Position numbers and translations under genes: made by a program
NCBI GenBank assembly: GCA_021018995.1
Contig: CM037591.1
Span: forward strand, 5,276,001 to 5,340,000
Length of the DNA: 64,000 nt
Source of the DNA: Chloranthus sessilifolius
Taxonomy: Eukaryota; Streptophyta; Magnoliopsida; Chloranthales; Chloranthaceae
Direction of reading: 5' to 3'
The notes under the pieces: generated by a model
What the model saw: the letters and a program-made list of their open reading frames with translations, nothing else
The model's database searches: none
Told to the model about the DNA's origin: nothing
Part shown: one piece after another, positions 47,151-58,329 of the stretch
How positions within the stretch are numbered: the first letter of the stretch is position 1
How the letters are laid out: each line of letters starts with the position of its first letter

Positions 47151-48479
47151 AAAATTATATAAAGAAAGAAATATATTAATCTCATATTTAAACACATCCA
47201 TGCAACTCAAATGCAAATCATTCAATGCCATTAATAAAAAAAATAAATGCCCAATTCTTTTATTCAAACAAAAGAATGGATCTCAACCTATGATCCAACC
47301 TTTCAAATCAGTCAAACATTTTAAACTCTACATGTTCAATCCTTTTATTCAAACAAACAAAAGAAAATAAAGAGAGTTAACAATCTAAGGACCCCATGGC
47401 CCATTTTCAAAATAAAAGAAAAAAAATATAAATTTGTTTCGCCTCTCTTGTTAAGTGTCTCCATCCCCTAGTGATCCGTTTGAGGTGAGCTTCAAATCGG
47501 AAAGCTTCGCCTGAAATAATAAAAATAAAATTAATTTTATTAATAGAAAATATAAAAATATATATATAATAATATATTTCAAATTAAAAATAATGACTTT
47601 AATGAACAAAATAGGCGAGCCTAAAAATTTTGCCACATTTTACCACAAAAATTATAGATGCAAGCTATGATGGATGAGGTTTAATTTTGGAAGGATGACC
47701 CCAAAGGAATGCTCTTCAGATGTAAAAGAAATCTCAAATTCAACAAATCCAACATGGTCTAGGAGTCTCATATCTCATATAATCCACTGCTTGAGCCTTC
47801 GAGGGCACTCTCCTTGCCTCACTGATAAAGTGTGTAACAGACCATGGTGTAAGCAGAAATAAATTGAAAGAAAAGATGCAGCAACAAGTGGCTTGCACCT
47901 GGTGCTCACCAAAACTAATGACAAGTCCAGTCATTTAACCATAAATAAGTCAGCCAACTAGACCAACAATTTTATGACAAAAGTTTAGCCTGTTTCATGA
48001 GAATTCTGTTTGCCGGCAGGTAATTAGATAACAATTTGCATGAATATTATATCGGTACGAGTATAACTATTAATGATAGAGAAATCAGTTGCACCGTACC
48101 AATTAATTTTCAATGCACAGCTTCAAGTTGTGTGCCCAATGTGTCTCAACTTTGATGGTCACAATGAACTCCATATCTCCAAGTCCCCACAAACCTATCT
48201 TCAGCATAGCTTTTTGTCTAACGTATCTCATTCAGAGAATTAACTGTCACAGGTTAAAACTTTTTGACTGGTCTCCCCATGCAGGTTGATGTGCAGGTCT
48301 ATTTGGGGGGCCAGGGTCCGCCCAAGGAAGTTTGGAGCTTCATGAGCAAGTTAGCACCATACTAAAGCTACTAGAGTGATAATTGCTCCACAAAATTCAA
48401 AAAATTGTGGCCGTAAGATTTTAACAATAATGATTTTACACTAAACTAATTAGTTTATAATAAAGAAATTATATGGCAC

Positions 48480-48596
48480 CTGAAATTCCATTTGAATTGG
48501 AGGCCTAGTCCAAGACTTCTTTTCAGCCATTGTGGAAATCAATTCAACTTTTGCACTCATAGTTGGCTCAGTTTGTCCAGGGAACTTTCTTATCGT
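48480..48596 (-). pseudogene. AP-2 complex subunit mu, isolated exon
   Basis: Minus-strand reading gives IRKFPGQTEPTMSAKVELIS then TMAEKKSWTRPPIQMEFQ followed by a GTGCCA donor. This is the highly conserved mu-homology segment near the C-terminus of plant AP-2 mu, the cargo-binding adaptor subunit of clathrin coats. The next exon (VPMFTASGLRVRF) and the preceding WK residues are not seen in the flanks, so it is a single stranded exon, not a gene. Confidence 0.8.
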
Positions 48597-48952
48597 GCAA
48601 AATTTTAAACATGATTATATGAACAACTACTTTTGGAAAATTCAACCTTGCTAAACTAAAACAACATATGCTTCTGACTTTATTGCGCCAAATGATTTTA
48701 TTCCTGAAAATTAAAAATAGACATTAAAACAAAAAAGATATTCTAAAACATATAATATGAAAAAGTTCTAATAAAGTTTGCAAAGTAATATCTGAATCAT
48801 AGATGAAATGCTATTGGGTACGACAAGACAAGAACCTAGAATTAAAAGATAATTAGACTGTTTGGGATGCTTAAACTTTTGAACCAACCATTGTCACCAA
48901 GTTGAAATCCAGGGATTATTCAGCAAGGGAAGTTCTGAAAACTTTCAGGAAA

Positions 48953-49010
48953 AAAAGTACCTCTATTTGCACCAACCGAATCTCTAAAAGTGCCTACCAA
49001 CTCACTTATT
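48953..49010. mobile_element. foldback MITE family B, terminus only
   Basis: AAAGTACCTCTATTTGCACC matches the family B end; the rest of the arm is not recognisable. Confidence 0.4.
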
Positions 49011-49291
49011 ATTTGAAAAGTTACAATCTCACCCTCTTATTTTTGTCACTTTTCATAAACTATGCACCCACTTAGTCTACCAGAAGCGCCCGCTTCTTCT
49101 TCTCAGCTTTGCTCTTCCTCAGCTCCGGCGAGTCGTAATGACAACGACAGCATCATCTCCAATGATGATAACAACAAATATAACCATGGGTTTCATAGGT
49201 TCCATTATGGTGGATTTTAAGCGCCAACTTAAAAACATGGCATACCCATCCAAAATACAACCTGACTAGCAACAAAAGTTAAGACCTGCAC

Positions 49292-49560
49292 TCAGACGAG
49301 CAGTGGCCACTTATCTACAATATCACCAGCAGACCAACTATTAAACACTGTTGATAAAACTGCCCACTCCACCAAGGACCAATTCATTTTGCTTAATAAT
49401 ATTGTGTACTGAATTGCATTTGCTCTCAAAGATTTGAATCGGGTCTCGTAGAGTTCCCTGTATTTATTTTTCTCTTTCATGTTCTCATCTGAATCCTGGA
49501 GCAGCCATATGCTCTTTGGCAAATTTGAGTTTGCATTTTCATTAGAAAATTGCCTGTTGG
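49292..49560 (-). other. unrecognised minus-strand open frame
   Basis: The frame reads NSNLPKSIWLLQDSDENMKE, KNKYRELYETRFKSLRANAI and WSLVEWAVLSTVFNSWSAGD, a plausible soluble protein segment without low complexity. No splice signals or family match were recognised. It may be a captured exon or chance. Confidence 0.25.
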
Positions 49561-50189
49561 TTATATTTCCTCTTTAGTTATTAGTTTCTTTATTTCTAAC
49601 ATATGATTAGAGATGTAATCATCATAGCATAAACACAACATCCCAACAAAGCTACATTCGAAGGCTTGTGCATTGAAATGTTAGCAAAAGGGAGAAAAGA
49701 AGTGGATCATCTATGAAGGGTTCGGGGATCGCACGTTGAGGCCCATCTTAAATGGGCTGATTTTTAATTGGCAATGGAACTAGCCCATTCCCAACCCGGC
49801 TCCCTAATGGATGGGCCGAGAAGCTGCATCAGGCGGGTTGCGCTCAAGCTCGGCCCGTTGAGGCCCATCTCAAGCTGTTATAGAGCGACAGAACCTTGCT
49901 GTGTACTGTGTGGACTGTGAGGCTGACACGGATCTCAATGCTCTTTAAGCCTGCAAAGTCCATACAATCCACAGCTCACTTGTCGAAATTGACATAATCA
50001 TGACTACAAATTCTGTACTTACGTGCACCTAGCAGCCTCTATACTAGCTGTCTGACATATCTCTCTACCACATTAAGGTGTATTCTGTTTACACCAAATC
50101 CTCCTTCACGAATCATTATAAATATAAATTAATAAACTTGCTATTCTCATATTTTGAACAGATTTCTAAATCGAAAGAAGCAGAGCTTC

Positions 50190-50205
50190 TTCTTCTTCTT
50201 CTTCT

Positions 50206-50237
<32 letters not shown>
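50190..50237. repeat. (CTT)n(CT)n microsatellite
   Basis: CTT units pass into CT units in the leader of the 50.4-kb candidate gene. Confidence 0.9.
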
Positions 50238-50240
<3 letters not shown>

Positions 50241-50279
50241 ATCCAAGAAAGCTTTAAATTAGTCTCTGTCGCTCTCTCT

Positions 50280-50438
50280 GCTGTAATTTAATTTCTTCTT
50301 TCCAACAAAAATCAAATCCATGAAGAAAGATTACTTCTCTTTCTCTCTCTAAATTGATAAGCCTCTCTTTCTCTCTGCTGTAATTTAATTCTTCTTTCCA
50401 ACAAAAACGAAACCCATGAGGAAAGATTACTTCTCTTC
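50280..50438 (+). repeat. tandem duplication of leader plus start codon
   Basis: The sequence CTGTAATTTAATT followed by CTTTCCAACAAAAA and ATGAAGAAAGATTACTTCTC at about 50280-50342 recurs about 97 bases later as ATGAGGAAAGATTACTTCTC (50416). The first copy reads MKKDYFSFSL and stops; the second opens the candidate gene. Confidence 0.85.
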
Positions 50439-51112
50439 ATGGGGCAATTCAGAGCCACTCTTCCTCAAGAATCAATAGAAAAAGAGAGAAGGAGATCAAA
50501 TAGAAGAAAGAATCCTAGCTTTGAAGCCATTGAAAATTCGTTTGGCAGAAACAGAAGAAAGAACAATGGTTTCACTAAGATTAAATTTCCAAAAGGAGGT
50601 GGAGAAGAAAGAAATGAAGAAGAACAAGAAGAGGTTGCAACAGTCTGCAAGAAACAAGAATTCGGAAATACGAAAAGGCCTAAAACCTTAAGAAGGGTCT
50701 CGAACAAGGAACAAAAGGAATTGAAATCTGTATCCGTAAGTCACCTCGAAGAAAATGGAGGAAACCCAATTGAAGAAACTACAAAGAGAAGAGTAATTCG
50801 AATTCGGATGGTGGATCCTGAAGCTACCAAGTCGTCGAGTGACAGAAGATAAAACGGTTGTTTTCGAAAGAGTTGTTGAGGTTGAATCCAAGAGGAAGAA
50901 GAAACTGTTACCGAATAGAAGTCCAAGTAAGGAGGCGATTTCGTCTTCTACAAAGGAGACACTTGGTTCTTCATCTACTGCAACTTCTTCTCTTGAATCG
51001 ATCTTACAGCTTGAAATACCAGGCACTATTCCTGAATCAATATTACAGCTGGATTTATTTCTGTTAGAAAATTGTTTAACAGATTTCTTTATAGATTGCC
51101 CTGAATCTGACT
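50416..51112 (+). pseudogene. candidate lineage-specific gene, frame disrupted
   Basis: A CT-rich leader (50180-50290) precedes MRKDYFSSWGNSEPLFLKNQ, which stops at 50476-50478. An overlapping frame (50439-50852) encodes a basic Lys/Arg/Glu-rich protein. A third segment (about 50791-51112) reads FGWWILKLPSRRVTEDKTVV, then FERVVEVESKRKKK, a Ser/Thr-rich region and ESILQLEIPGTIPESILQ ending FIDCPESD. These could be one protein broken by small indels or a nuclear protein with unrecognised introns. I do not recognise a domain. The leader and initiator segment are tandemly duplicated just upstream. Confidence 0.35.
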
Positions 51113-51259
51113 GATCATAATTAAAAAAAAAAAAAATTAATTGATGACTAATTATGTGATTATTCAATGAAAAAAGAAAAAAAGTTCTGTGATTCTATTT
51201 TAGTAGGAGCTGCTAGTATGGAGCAACCAATCTGATCCCCAGGGCATTTCAGTAAAGGG

Positions 51260-51445
51260 TGTCACTGGGAGCCTGGTTGGGCCCAAATAAAATTAATCCG
51301 TTCGGGTCAGGCCTGGCCCAACAAAATCCGATGCCTGAGCCCAGTTTGGTAGGCTCAGGAAGAAGCCAAAATTAGTAATTGGACCCTAACTTGCCCTGTT
51401 AGTAATCAGGGCTGGCCTGGCCCAGGTTTTAGGCCTAATTAAATA
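51260..51445. repeat. GGCCTGGCCCA-rich dispersed repeat
   Basis: AGCCTGGTTGGGCCC, GGCCTGGCCCAACAAAATCC and GCCTGAGCCCAGTTTGG share words with 52440-52735 (TTGTTGGGCCAGGCTGGGCC, GGCTGTGGCCAGCCTGGCCC) in opposite orientation. A related AGGGCTGTCAATGGGTTGGG start lies at 33354. Confidence 0.5.
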
Positions 51446-51814
51446 GGATCACTAAAGCTATTTACTGCTAAAACATAGTTGCATTTATAGAGAGAAGAGA
51501 TAAAAATAGGAAGAGAATCACTTACGTTTTACCTCAAACACTGGTGATTCCGTGAATATCAATCTCTGACTTCTTGTTGCAACACCCTTTTCAACACTCG
51601 GCCATCCAATCAACTTCGCAACTGAATTCCCCTGTCATCACATTGGTTTTTAATTCAGACTAAATTGAAAGATCTTATAATCATAGGTTCCCTAGTCTCA
51701 TTTAACCGACTGCAGTAAGATGTCGAAAAAATACCTAATGATAAATTATTTCTACTCATAAATATGAATCAATAAAGAGAAAACTTGAGAGTGACACCTA
51801 TAACGGGAAAAATT

Positions 51815-51990
51815 ACGGAATGTCGCTTGAGGTGTTTGGACATGTTCATCAGAGGCACGAAGCAGACCCTGTACTACGTGCTGAGATACTACAAGCAAAA
51901 GGAAGTAAGAGAAGAGGAAGACCAAACACCTGGAGAGAAGTCGTGAGAAGGGATATGAAACCGGCTCAACAGGTCAAGGGCATTTGCCCT
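51815..51990 (+). pseudogene. LINE C-terminal fragment (FGHV...RGRP motif)
   Basis: Reading gives VFGHVHQRHEADPVLRAEI and GSKRRGRPNTWREVVRRDMK, which resembles the WFGHV...RGRPKKTW...DM tail common in plant LINE-type ORF2 proteins. It is followed by a short (AT)n run. Confidence 0.6.
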
Positions 51991-53347
51991 ACCTGGCCTG
52001 AAAACCAAGTCAGGTCGATATATATATATATATATATAATTTTCAACCCCATGAAATGATTCACGTTCATTGGAGTATTTGTCAGTTAAAACTTTCTCGA
52101 GAACTTACACTTGTGCTTGAAAGCAACTATTATTTACTTCACTTTGTTTTCAAAAAATTTTAAGGCCATTTTTTTTGCCAAATCGGGTTTGGTAGGATCT
52201 GGTGGAGTTATGGGTCTAAAATCCAAAGAATCAGACCCAAACTGAAACAAGGGTGGGGTTGGATCTCCTCCAACCTATGTCGGATTGGAATCAATTTTCA
52301 ATCGGTCCAATTGAGTAAGTTCATGGCTTGGGTCCAGGTTGACTGACCCATTCGTACCCTTACCTAATCTGTTTATGGCAGTTGGGGTGTTAATGTGTCA
52401 GATCGGACTAAACGATACAATATTTAATTGCGTCTAAAAACCGGGCCTGACCACCCTAATTACTTATAATCTAACTGCCTCAAATTACAGTCGATTACTA
52501 ATTTGACTTTCCTCCTGAGCCTGAACCTGACCCAAACTGGGCTCAGACCAGCCCAACTTATTTGTTATTATATAGTCTGATCTTGTTGGGCCAGGCTGGG
52601 CCTTAAATTGCAAACAGGCTTCACCCGAGCTGATTAGTAGCCAGGCTTGGCTTACACTTGATCACTGATCAGGTTTATTTGGACCAATTAGTCTGGGCTG
52701 TGGCCAGCCTGGCCCATTGGCACCCCTAATGGCAATGTGCTGGGACCAGTTCAGTTGTTCTACACTAAGCAGCACCTATTAAAACAGAATTACTATTTTT
52801 TTTAATGAATAATCACATAAAATATTCCGCAGAGCTTCTTCTTTTTTTTATGATCAGTCATATAATCTCATAAAATATTACTGTTATTGTTTTTTAGTAT
52901 GTAATTAATATTATTACTGTTTTCCAAATTTTCAGATTTTTTACATATTTTTTTATTTAAAAAGAAAAATCGAATTGGGATGAGCCAAAGCCATTCCTTA
53001 GCCAAATATGGATAAGGAGCATAAAATAGCATCAATTCAAAACCCTAAATCTTCAACAGATTCAATCCAAAACCCTAAATCTTCAACAAATTCAATCCAA
53101 AACCTTTATTCTGGTGTTTAAATGAATCAATTCATCTCAAATAGAATTGTATCCCTAATAGAAGCTTTATTATTAGAAAAAGGAAAAATTAAATTAAAAT
53201 TCAATAAATTAACAAAAACAACTCACCTTGAACACGAAATCGAGGAGATTGAACGATACAGACCCAATTTGAGTGCACACTATAGATCTGATCAAATCGA
53301 AGGTGATCGAAGGAGATTTACGAAGGGACGATATATAAAGACGAGAT

Positions 53348-53365
53348 AGAGAGAAAGAGAGAGAG

Positions 53366-53399
<34 letters not shown>
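53348..53399. repeat. (GA)n microsatellite
   Basis: GA-rich run, followed by two copies of GATGACCTGAATCTGGAGAG (about 53397 and 53438). Confidence 0.9.
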
Positions 53400-53402
<3 letters not shown>

Positions 53403-53774
53403 CTGAATCTGGAGAGTTAGGGTTTGAGGAGGAGGGAGATGACCTGAATCTGGAGAGTTGGGGTATAATCTTTTGAGCCAATCTGAATCTGATCAGTTCG
53501 GAAGGTAATCTGAACGGAGATTTAGAAATCGCTTCAACACAGATCTCCATGGTGTCGTCTCCAACCTTCAACACAGATCCCCTTCAATGGAGGCTAGGGT
53601 TTCGAAGAGGAAGATGGAGTGAGAGGGAGATGGGGCGAGAGAGGGGGAGCGGTAGTTTTGCTAGCTAGAGAAAAGAGTTGCATAAATAGAAATTTAGGGT
53701 CCCGATGGTTTTGCACGTGACAATAGTAAGGAGTGCATGTGATATAAGTATGGACTCTCATGGGGGAGTTGGGG

Positions 53775-54802
53775 ATTGGTCTGTCTACCCACAGGAATAC
53801 CTCGCCGTGGTGGAGAGATATCTCCTGTACTTAGGAGAATTTGGTTAAAGGGGTGCGATACAGCTTGGGGTGTGGGTCCCGCATTCGCTTCTGGGAAGAT
53901 CTGTGGTTGGATGTGGGTCCGCTCAGAGCTACAATCCCGGATATCTACGCCCTTTCCTCGAACTCGGGTGGTAGGATTGATGAGTTCGTTTCTTTCGATA
54001 ATGGGAGGAGTATTTGGGATGTTGTCATCAGAAGGCGCCTCAGGGGCAATGAGGTGGGGAGCTATTTGGACTTGCTGAGTAGGCTGTATGCGGCGCAGCG
54101 GAATAATTTAAGGGCTGATCATAGGATTTGGGACCTGAATCAAGAGGGGAAACTCAGCGTCAAAGCACTATACGGTTGGTATTCGCGTCAAAGCACTAGA
54201 TCATGGCTTATCAGTTTTGACGGTACATGGTTGTGGAGGGAACCCATTCCTCTCAAGATCAGGTTCTTCGTTTGGACGATATGTAAGGATAAAATACTTA
54301 CCAGGGTCCAGTTGATTCGGAGGGGAAATGACGTCCCAACTGCGTGTGTTATGTGTTCCGACGGGGAGGAGTCCGCTGCCCATCTCTTTCTTCATTGTCG
54401 AGTGGCTGTTGAGGTGTGGGGAGCCATACTAAAAGCTTTCGATATGTAGCAGCGATGGTGAAGGAGGGCAGCGAACATCGCCGTTTTGTGGTGTTTATGG
54501 TGCGAGAGGAACCGCAGAATTTTCGAAGACAAAACCAAACCTGTCGGAATGGTTATTCAAGCGGTCTCGGAGCTCGTTACTTTTTGAGGCGTGCGTGGAG
54601 GGGATGGAGACAGCAGCTGCATTTTTCTTTGGGACTCGGGTTAAGGGGGTATGCTCGTGGGGACCTAGGGACCTGTGTGGTGTTTGTTGTTCTGTTTTGT
54701 TGTCTGCTGTTTTTGTTTTGGTTATGTGTGCCAAGATTGTATTCGGTTTCAACGCCTTACTGGTTTTAATATAATCTTTATTACTGATCAAAAAAAAAAA
54801 AA
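53775..54802 (+). mobile_element. 5'-truncated L1-type LINE with poly-A tail
   Basis: The longest frame (53841-54449) has SLGCGSRIRFWEDLWLDVGP, WDLNQEGKLSVKALYGWYSR, PLKIRFFVWTICKDKILTRV and CVMCSDGEESAAHLFLHC, the reverse-transcriptase zinc-binding end of plant LINE ORF2. After it a frameshifted C-terminus, a T/G-rich 3' UTR and an A12 tail (about 54790-54801) follow. The 5' part is absent, as usual for LINE copies. I found no clear target duplication. Confidence 0.85.
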
Positions 54803-54805
54803 GAA

Positions 54806-54925
54806 TTAAACCACTATTTTAACTTAATAAACAATGGATTTTGGGAGTGGATTATTACACTACTGTTTGGGCAATGGTTCTTTTTTATATTGCAAAAGTG
54901 GTTTTCTTATCATTTTGACATAGTG
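54806..54925. mobile_element. second CACTA-like terminal segment
   Basis: On the minus strand it starts CACTATGTCAAAATGATAAG and shares ACCACTTTTG-like and AAACCACTATTTTAAC words with the 62.6-kb segment. It abuts the LINE tail at 54802. Confidence 0.45.
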
Positions 54926-54954
54926 GCAGCAGCATCAAATCTTAACAATCAGGT

Positions 54955-55045
54955 AACTATTCTCTAAAATAGACAATGGAGATTGGTTTTTCTCAATCTT
55001 TTACACCAACGATCTTTAAATGATGGAGCAGCCAAAGTAAATAAT
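54955..55045. mobile_element. foldback MITE family B, partial arm
   Basis: AGACAATGGAGATTGGTTTT, CAATCTTTTACACCAACGAT and CTTTAAATGATGGAGCAGCC follow the family B arm in order. Confidence 0.5.
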
Positions 55046-56429
55046 GATTCTACGTGGATGCTAGCGCTCGGGCAGCTTACCTAATATTAGCTCAATCAAA
55101 AGAGGTAAAAACAGCAGCCACACCTGAAAACAGAACAGCCACACACCATATTCGTCTTTTATGCAACTCAGAACAGCCACAAAAATTGATGGGTGTGGCT
55201 GATAACCTTGCAAGCATGTTTTTATAATAAGTGACACTGTTTTTATACGGTAATATGACAAAATTTACCATTCTATAAAAAATCAGGTCCACAGGTTATT
55301 CAGTTTTTATAATAAGTGAAGTTTCAAGAACACAATGTTTACAGTTTCAGAGTGTTGCGTTTACGTTTCAGTTATATACGTTTCAGTTATATAAATAATT
55401 GCAGATTAGACAGAGTTGCATAAAATAGCTTATAGATATATCTATTTACAAGATATTGCAGCTCTGTCGGTCAAGTAGATGCAGACAATTAGCTTATATC
55501 AGTTATCCATAATATATTTATATGAGGGCAGTAAATCAGGTTGTAGATGCGAATACATATCGATTCACATCTGTTGATTTCTATAGTTCGATGTATGTGT
55601 ATGTGTGCGTGTGTGTAAAAATATATAATCAGAACTATAATGGTCTTGCAAAAGGTTTTTAATCTTTAGCATCCTATCAAAAATCAGGTTTGCATGTTAT
55701 TCAATTTTTATAATAATTCTGGTTCAAGAACAAAAAATTCCAGAATCAAAATTCATAAAACCTCTTTCATCATTCCACTTGTAATTTTCCACCCCAAGAC
55801 TTCTGAGTATTAAAAGGGCTCAGTTCAACAAATTCAGAGCCAATAAAAGAAGACATAGTTCTATAACGATCTCACAAACTTAAAACATAAACCTTGATTA
55901 ATTATCTTACCTCCCTTCAGTTTCTAAGGAAAGACATGATTTTTTAAGCCGCATATAAATAATTTATTTAAAATAAAACAAAATCATAGATCCTAATTAC
56001 TCATCAAGCACTTTTATTGCCTTGGAAGAAAAGGCATATATATTCAATACTTCAAAATCTTACTCGATTCAAACAGAAAACCGAGATCAAGATTCCAAGT
56101 AATAAGCAACATTAACCAAATGATCTATGACTTAACTTCATCCTTCTTAGTTCTTATACAAAAATAAAACACTAACAAAAAATTAAGATCAGAAAGCATT
56201 CAAAGTTCAAACTAAAGAAGACGCCACTCATCAAAAGAATTGAGATGAAAAGTGAGTTAAATTTCAAAGAATGAATATTAGAGATTAAATGGCATTCTAG
56301 CTCGCTTTTCATATGAACAAACTACTTACAGTGTGAATGAAATTTCGAGGCAAAAGGAGCTCATGCCGATGACACAACAATGCAAAAATATGAGGCTTAA
56401 ACCCAGAAATAATTTTACTAGAATGTTGA

Positions 56430-56610
56430 TGGGTGAAGAGAGTGACTCTTTTTAAGCTCAATCACTACCCACCATGTCCAGATTTCAAATCTATGGGTTG
56501 CAATTTGATAGCATTTGGTGAACACGCAGACCCACAGATGACCTTAGTATTGCGATCAAACAATACAACTGGCTTGCAAATCTGTCTTAGGAGCGGAAGT
56601 TATGTCATTC
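56430..56610 (+). pseudogene. gibberellin 2-oxidase-like exon fragment
   Basis: A single exon-like stretch reads TLFKLNHYPPCPDFKSMGCN, LIAFGEHADPQMTLVLRSNN and TTGLQICLRSGSYV. The LNHYPPCP and GEHxDPQ signatures with SNNTxGLQI are typical of GA2-oxidases, which inactivate gibberellins. The HxD iron ligands are retained, but no other exon is present nearby and the reading continues into non-homologous sequence. Confidence 0.75.
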
Positions 56611-56825
56611 TGAAAAGAATTTATATTAATTTGGGAATTAGGAAACCAAACGTTAATTTGTTCATTTCAGAATCTTCATAAGCATTGGCTTAATTGAATT
56701 ATCATATCAATGAAAAGAACAAGTTGACAAGCCAGACAAGCATTAAGCTATCTTAGATTTAAACATTATGACTTAAACAAACAAATAAATGAAGCTGTAG
56801 CAACCAGTATAAGAAAAATTATAGT

Positions 56826-58316
56826 TTATTGCCTCCCAACCTTTCTAAGGAATGTCATCAGCGGTGATGGAGGTATGCCAGGATTTGAAGTAGTTGAGGT
56901 GGTGACTGGGGCATCAGGGTTTCCTCCCTATTCAGTCCAAGATCCATCATAAACAGGAACATCAAACTTCCCGAGTCGGTGCAGACCCTGTAATGAGAAT
57001 GTCAGCTCCTTTTCAGTTTTTCCCCTCCCTTTTTAATGCTCAAATGCAAATAATGCCAGCAACTTCATTAGAATTTGATTAAATCCCGACTACAATGCCC
57101 AAGAATTCTTTAAAAAAATTCTGCGGTCCCTTGAACATTTTCTACCATGAGAGCCTGGCAGCTTATGCTTGACTAAATATGTTAAATATCTGGTTCCAAT
57201 TGACATCCATAGAGGACAAAAGTTGATTTATATTATACAATATATGTCGTAAAGCATAATCTGGGTTAGTTAATAAAACCCTAACATAATTCAGCCATTT
57301 CTTCAAACTTACCATGTTAAAATTGGCAGACTAATGATGAGATTGAAAAAGGTTTTCTTGAAATTGTACTTGAGGTCAGTTACAGATACAACTATCATGG
57401 CCGCAAATATCTGTGACAGGTGAACAGAATAGGCACATGTCGATGTGGCCCTCATAAAACCTTACCACATCTTACTTTCTCTTTTATTATTTAGTTTTAT
57501 CTATATATTATCACGATCCATTTCAAAACTTGGTGGAGCCAACTCGGTGCCTGTGTTCCACTACAAGTAGCACAAAGCGAAGAGAGGGGGGGGTGGGGGG
57601 GGTTAGTTCTACTACGTTCAGAAATCAAAGTATTGATATAAGGGGCTAAGTGCGGAAGCCTTGTGACTTAATTTGTCTCGGCTACTTGTATTGTATGCAG
57701 TAGTTTGGATTCCTTGATGAATTTCTTTTACTATTGATAAAAAAAAAAAAAGGTCTCGATGATGGTTATCCATTATCCTAATTATTTAGGCTGTTATAAA
57801 TCTACCCCACTTTTTTATGCTTCCAACCCTTTTTATTTGTAGTGTGCTTTTGGTTGAAAATGGTTCTATACTGAAGCAAGGTTTTACATGAAATGACTAC
57901 AGGCATATTTTCATTCTGAAATGACAAAAAAAACAAAAAGGGATGAATGCATCAAAAGGTTGGGGTGGATACATCAACATCCCTTACCTAAGGCTTTATA
58001 TGCATTTTGTCAAAATCTCAATTCTTTTGCCCAAGTGTTATGACTATCTCGATCACAAACAAATAATTAATATTGATAAAAATGAAACAGAACAAAGAGT
58101 TACTAAACTGCTTTATCTGAGGTTTCTTATATAATGAAATCAGAAATTGGCTGTGCTCAATGAAGAAATCAAACAACATCAAGTATTCATAACTTCTTAA
58201 CAGAGAATCCAACTAAATAAAGTCATACATTTGATATGGCAAGAAAACTCACCTTCTTGCCCAAACCTTTTCATCAGTTCATCCGCGGGTAGGAGCGACT
58301 GTGAACCATCCAACAT
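56826..58316 (-). pseudogene. mercaptopyruvate sulfurtransferase (rhodanese) 3' exons
   Basis: Two minus-strand exons of a plant thiosulfate/3-mercaptopyruvate sulfurtransferase are visible. Exon 58316-58253 reads MLDGSQSLLPADELMKRFGQ with good acceptor (TTGCAG) and donor (GTGAGT). Exon 56987-56826 reads GLHRLGKFDVPVYDGSWTE, then an in-frame TAG where the family has Trp, then GGNPDAPVTTS to a TAA at 56826-56828. The exon between them, which should carry the active-site Cys loop (SCGTGVTA), is missing from the 1.26-kb gap; the upstream rhodanese repeat is also absent. A GA2-oxidase fragment lies just left and a possible LINE tail is inserted in the gap. This is a dead remnant. Confidence 0.82.
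57540..57752 (+). mobile_element. possible LINE 3' tail in the sulfurtransferase relic
   Basis: A G-rich stretch with TTGTATTGTATGCAGTAG and TTTTACTATTGAT ends in an A12 run, like the 3' end of the LINE at 54.8 kb (TTTATTACTGATC then poly-A). No coding part is recognisable. Confidence 0.3.
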
Positions 58317-58329
58317 CTGCAAGGAGTTA

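Noticed and set aside
53209-53574. Minus-strand 121-residue frame
   Set aside because: Its core is a Ser-Leu run from the GA microsatellite, with no conserved motif on either side.
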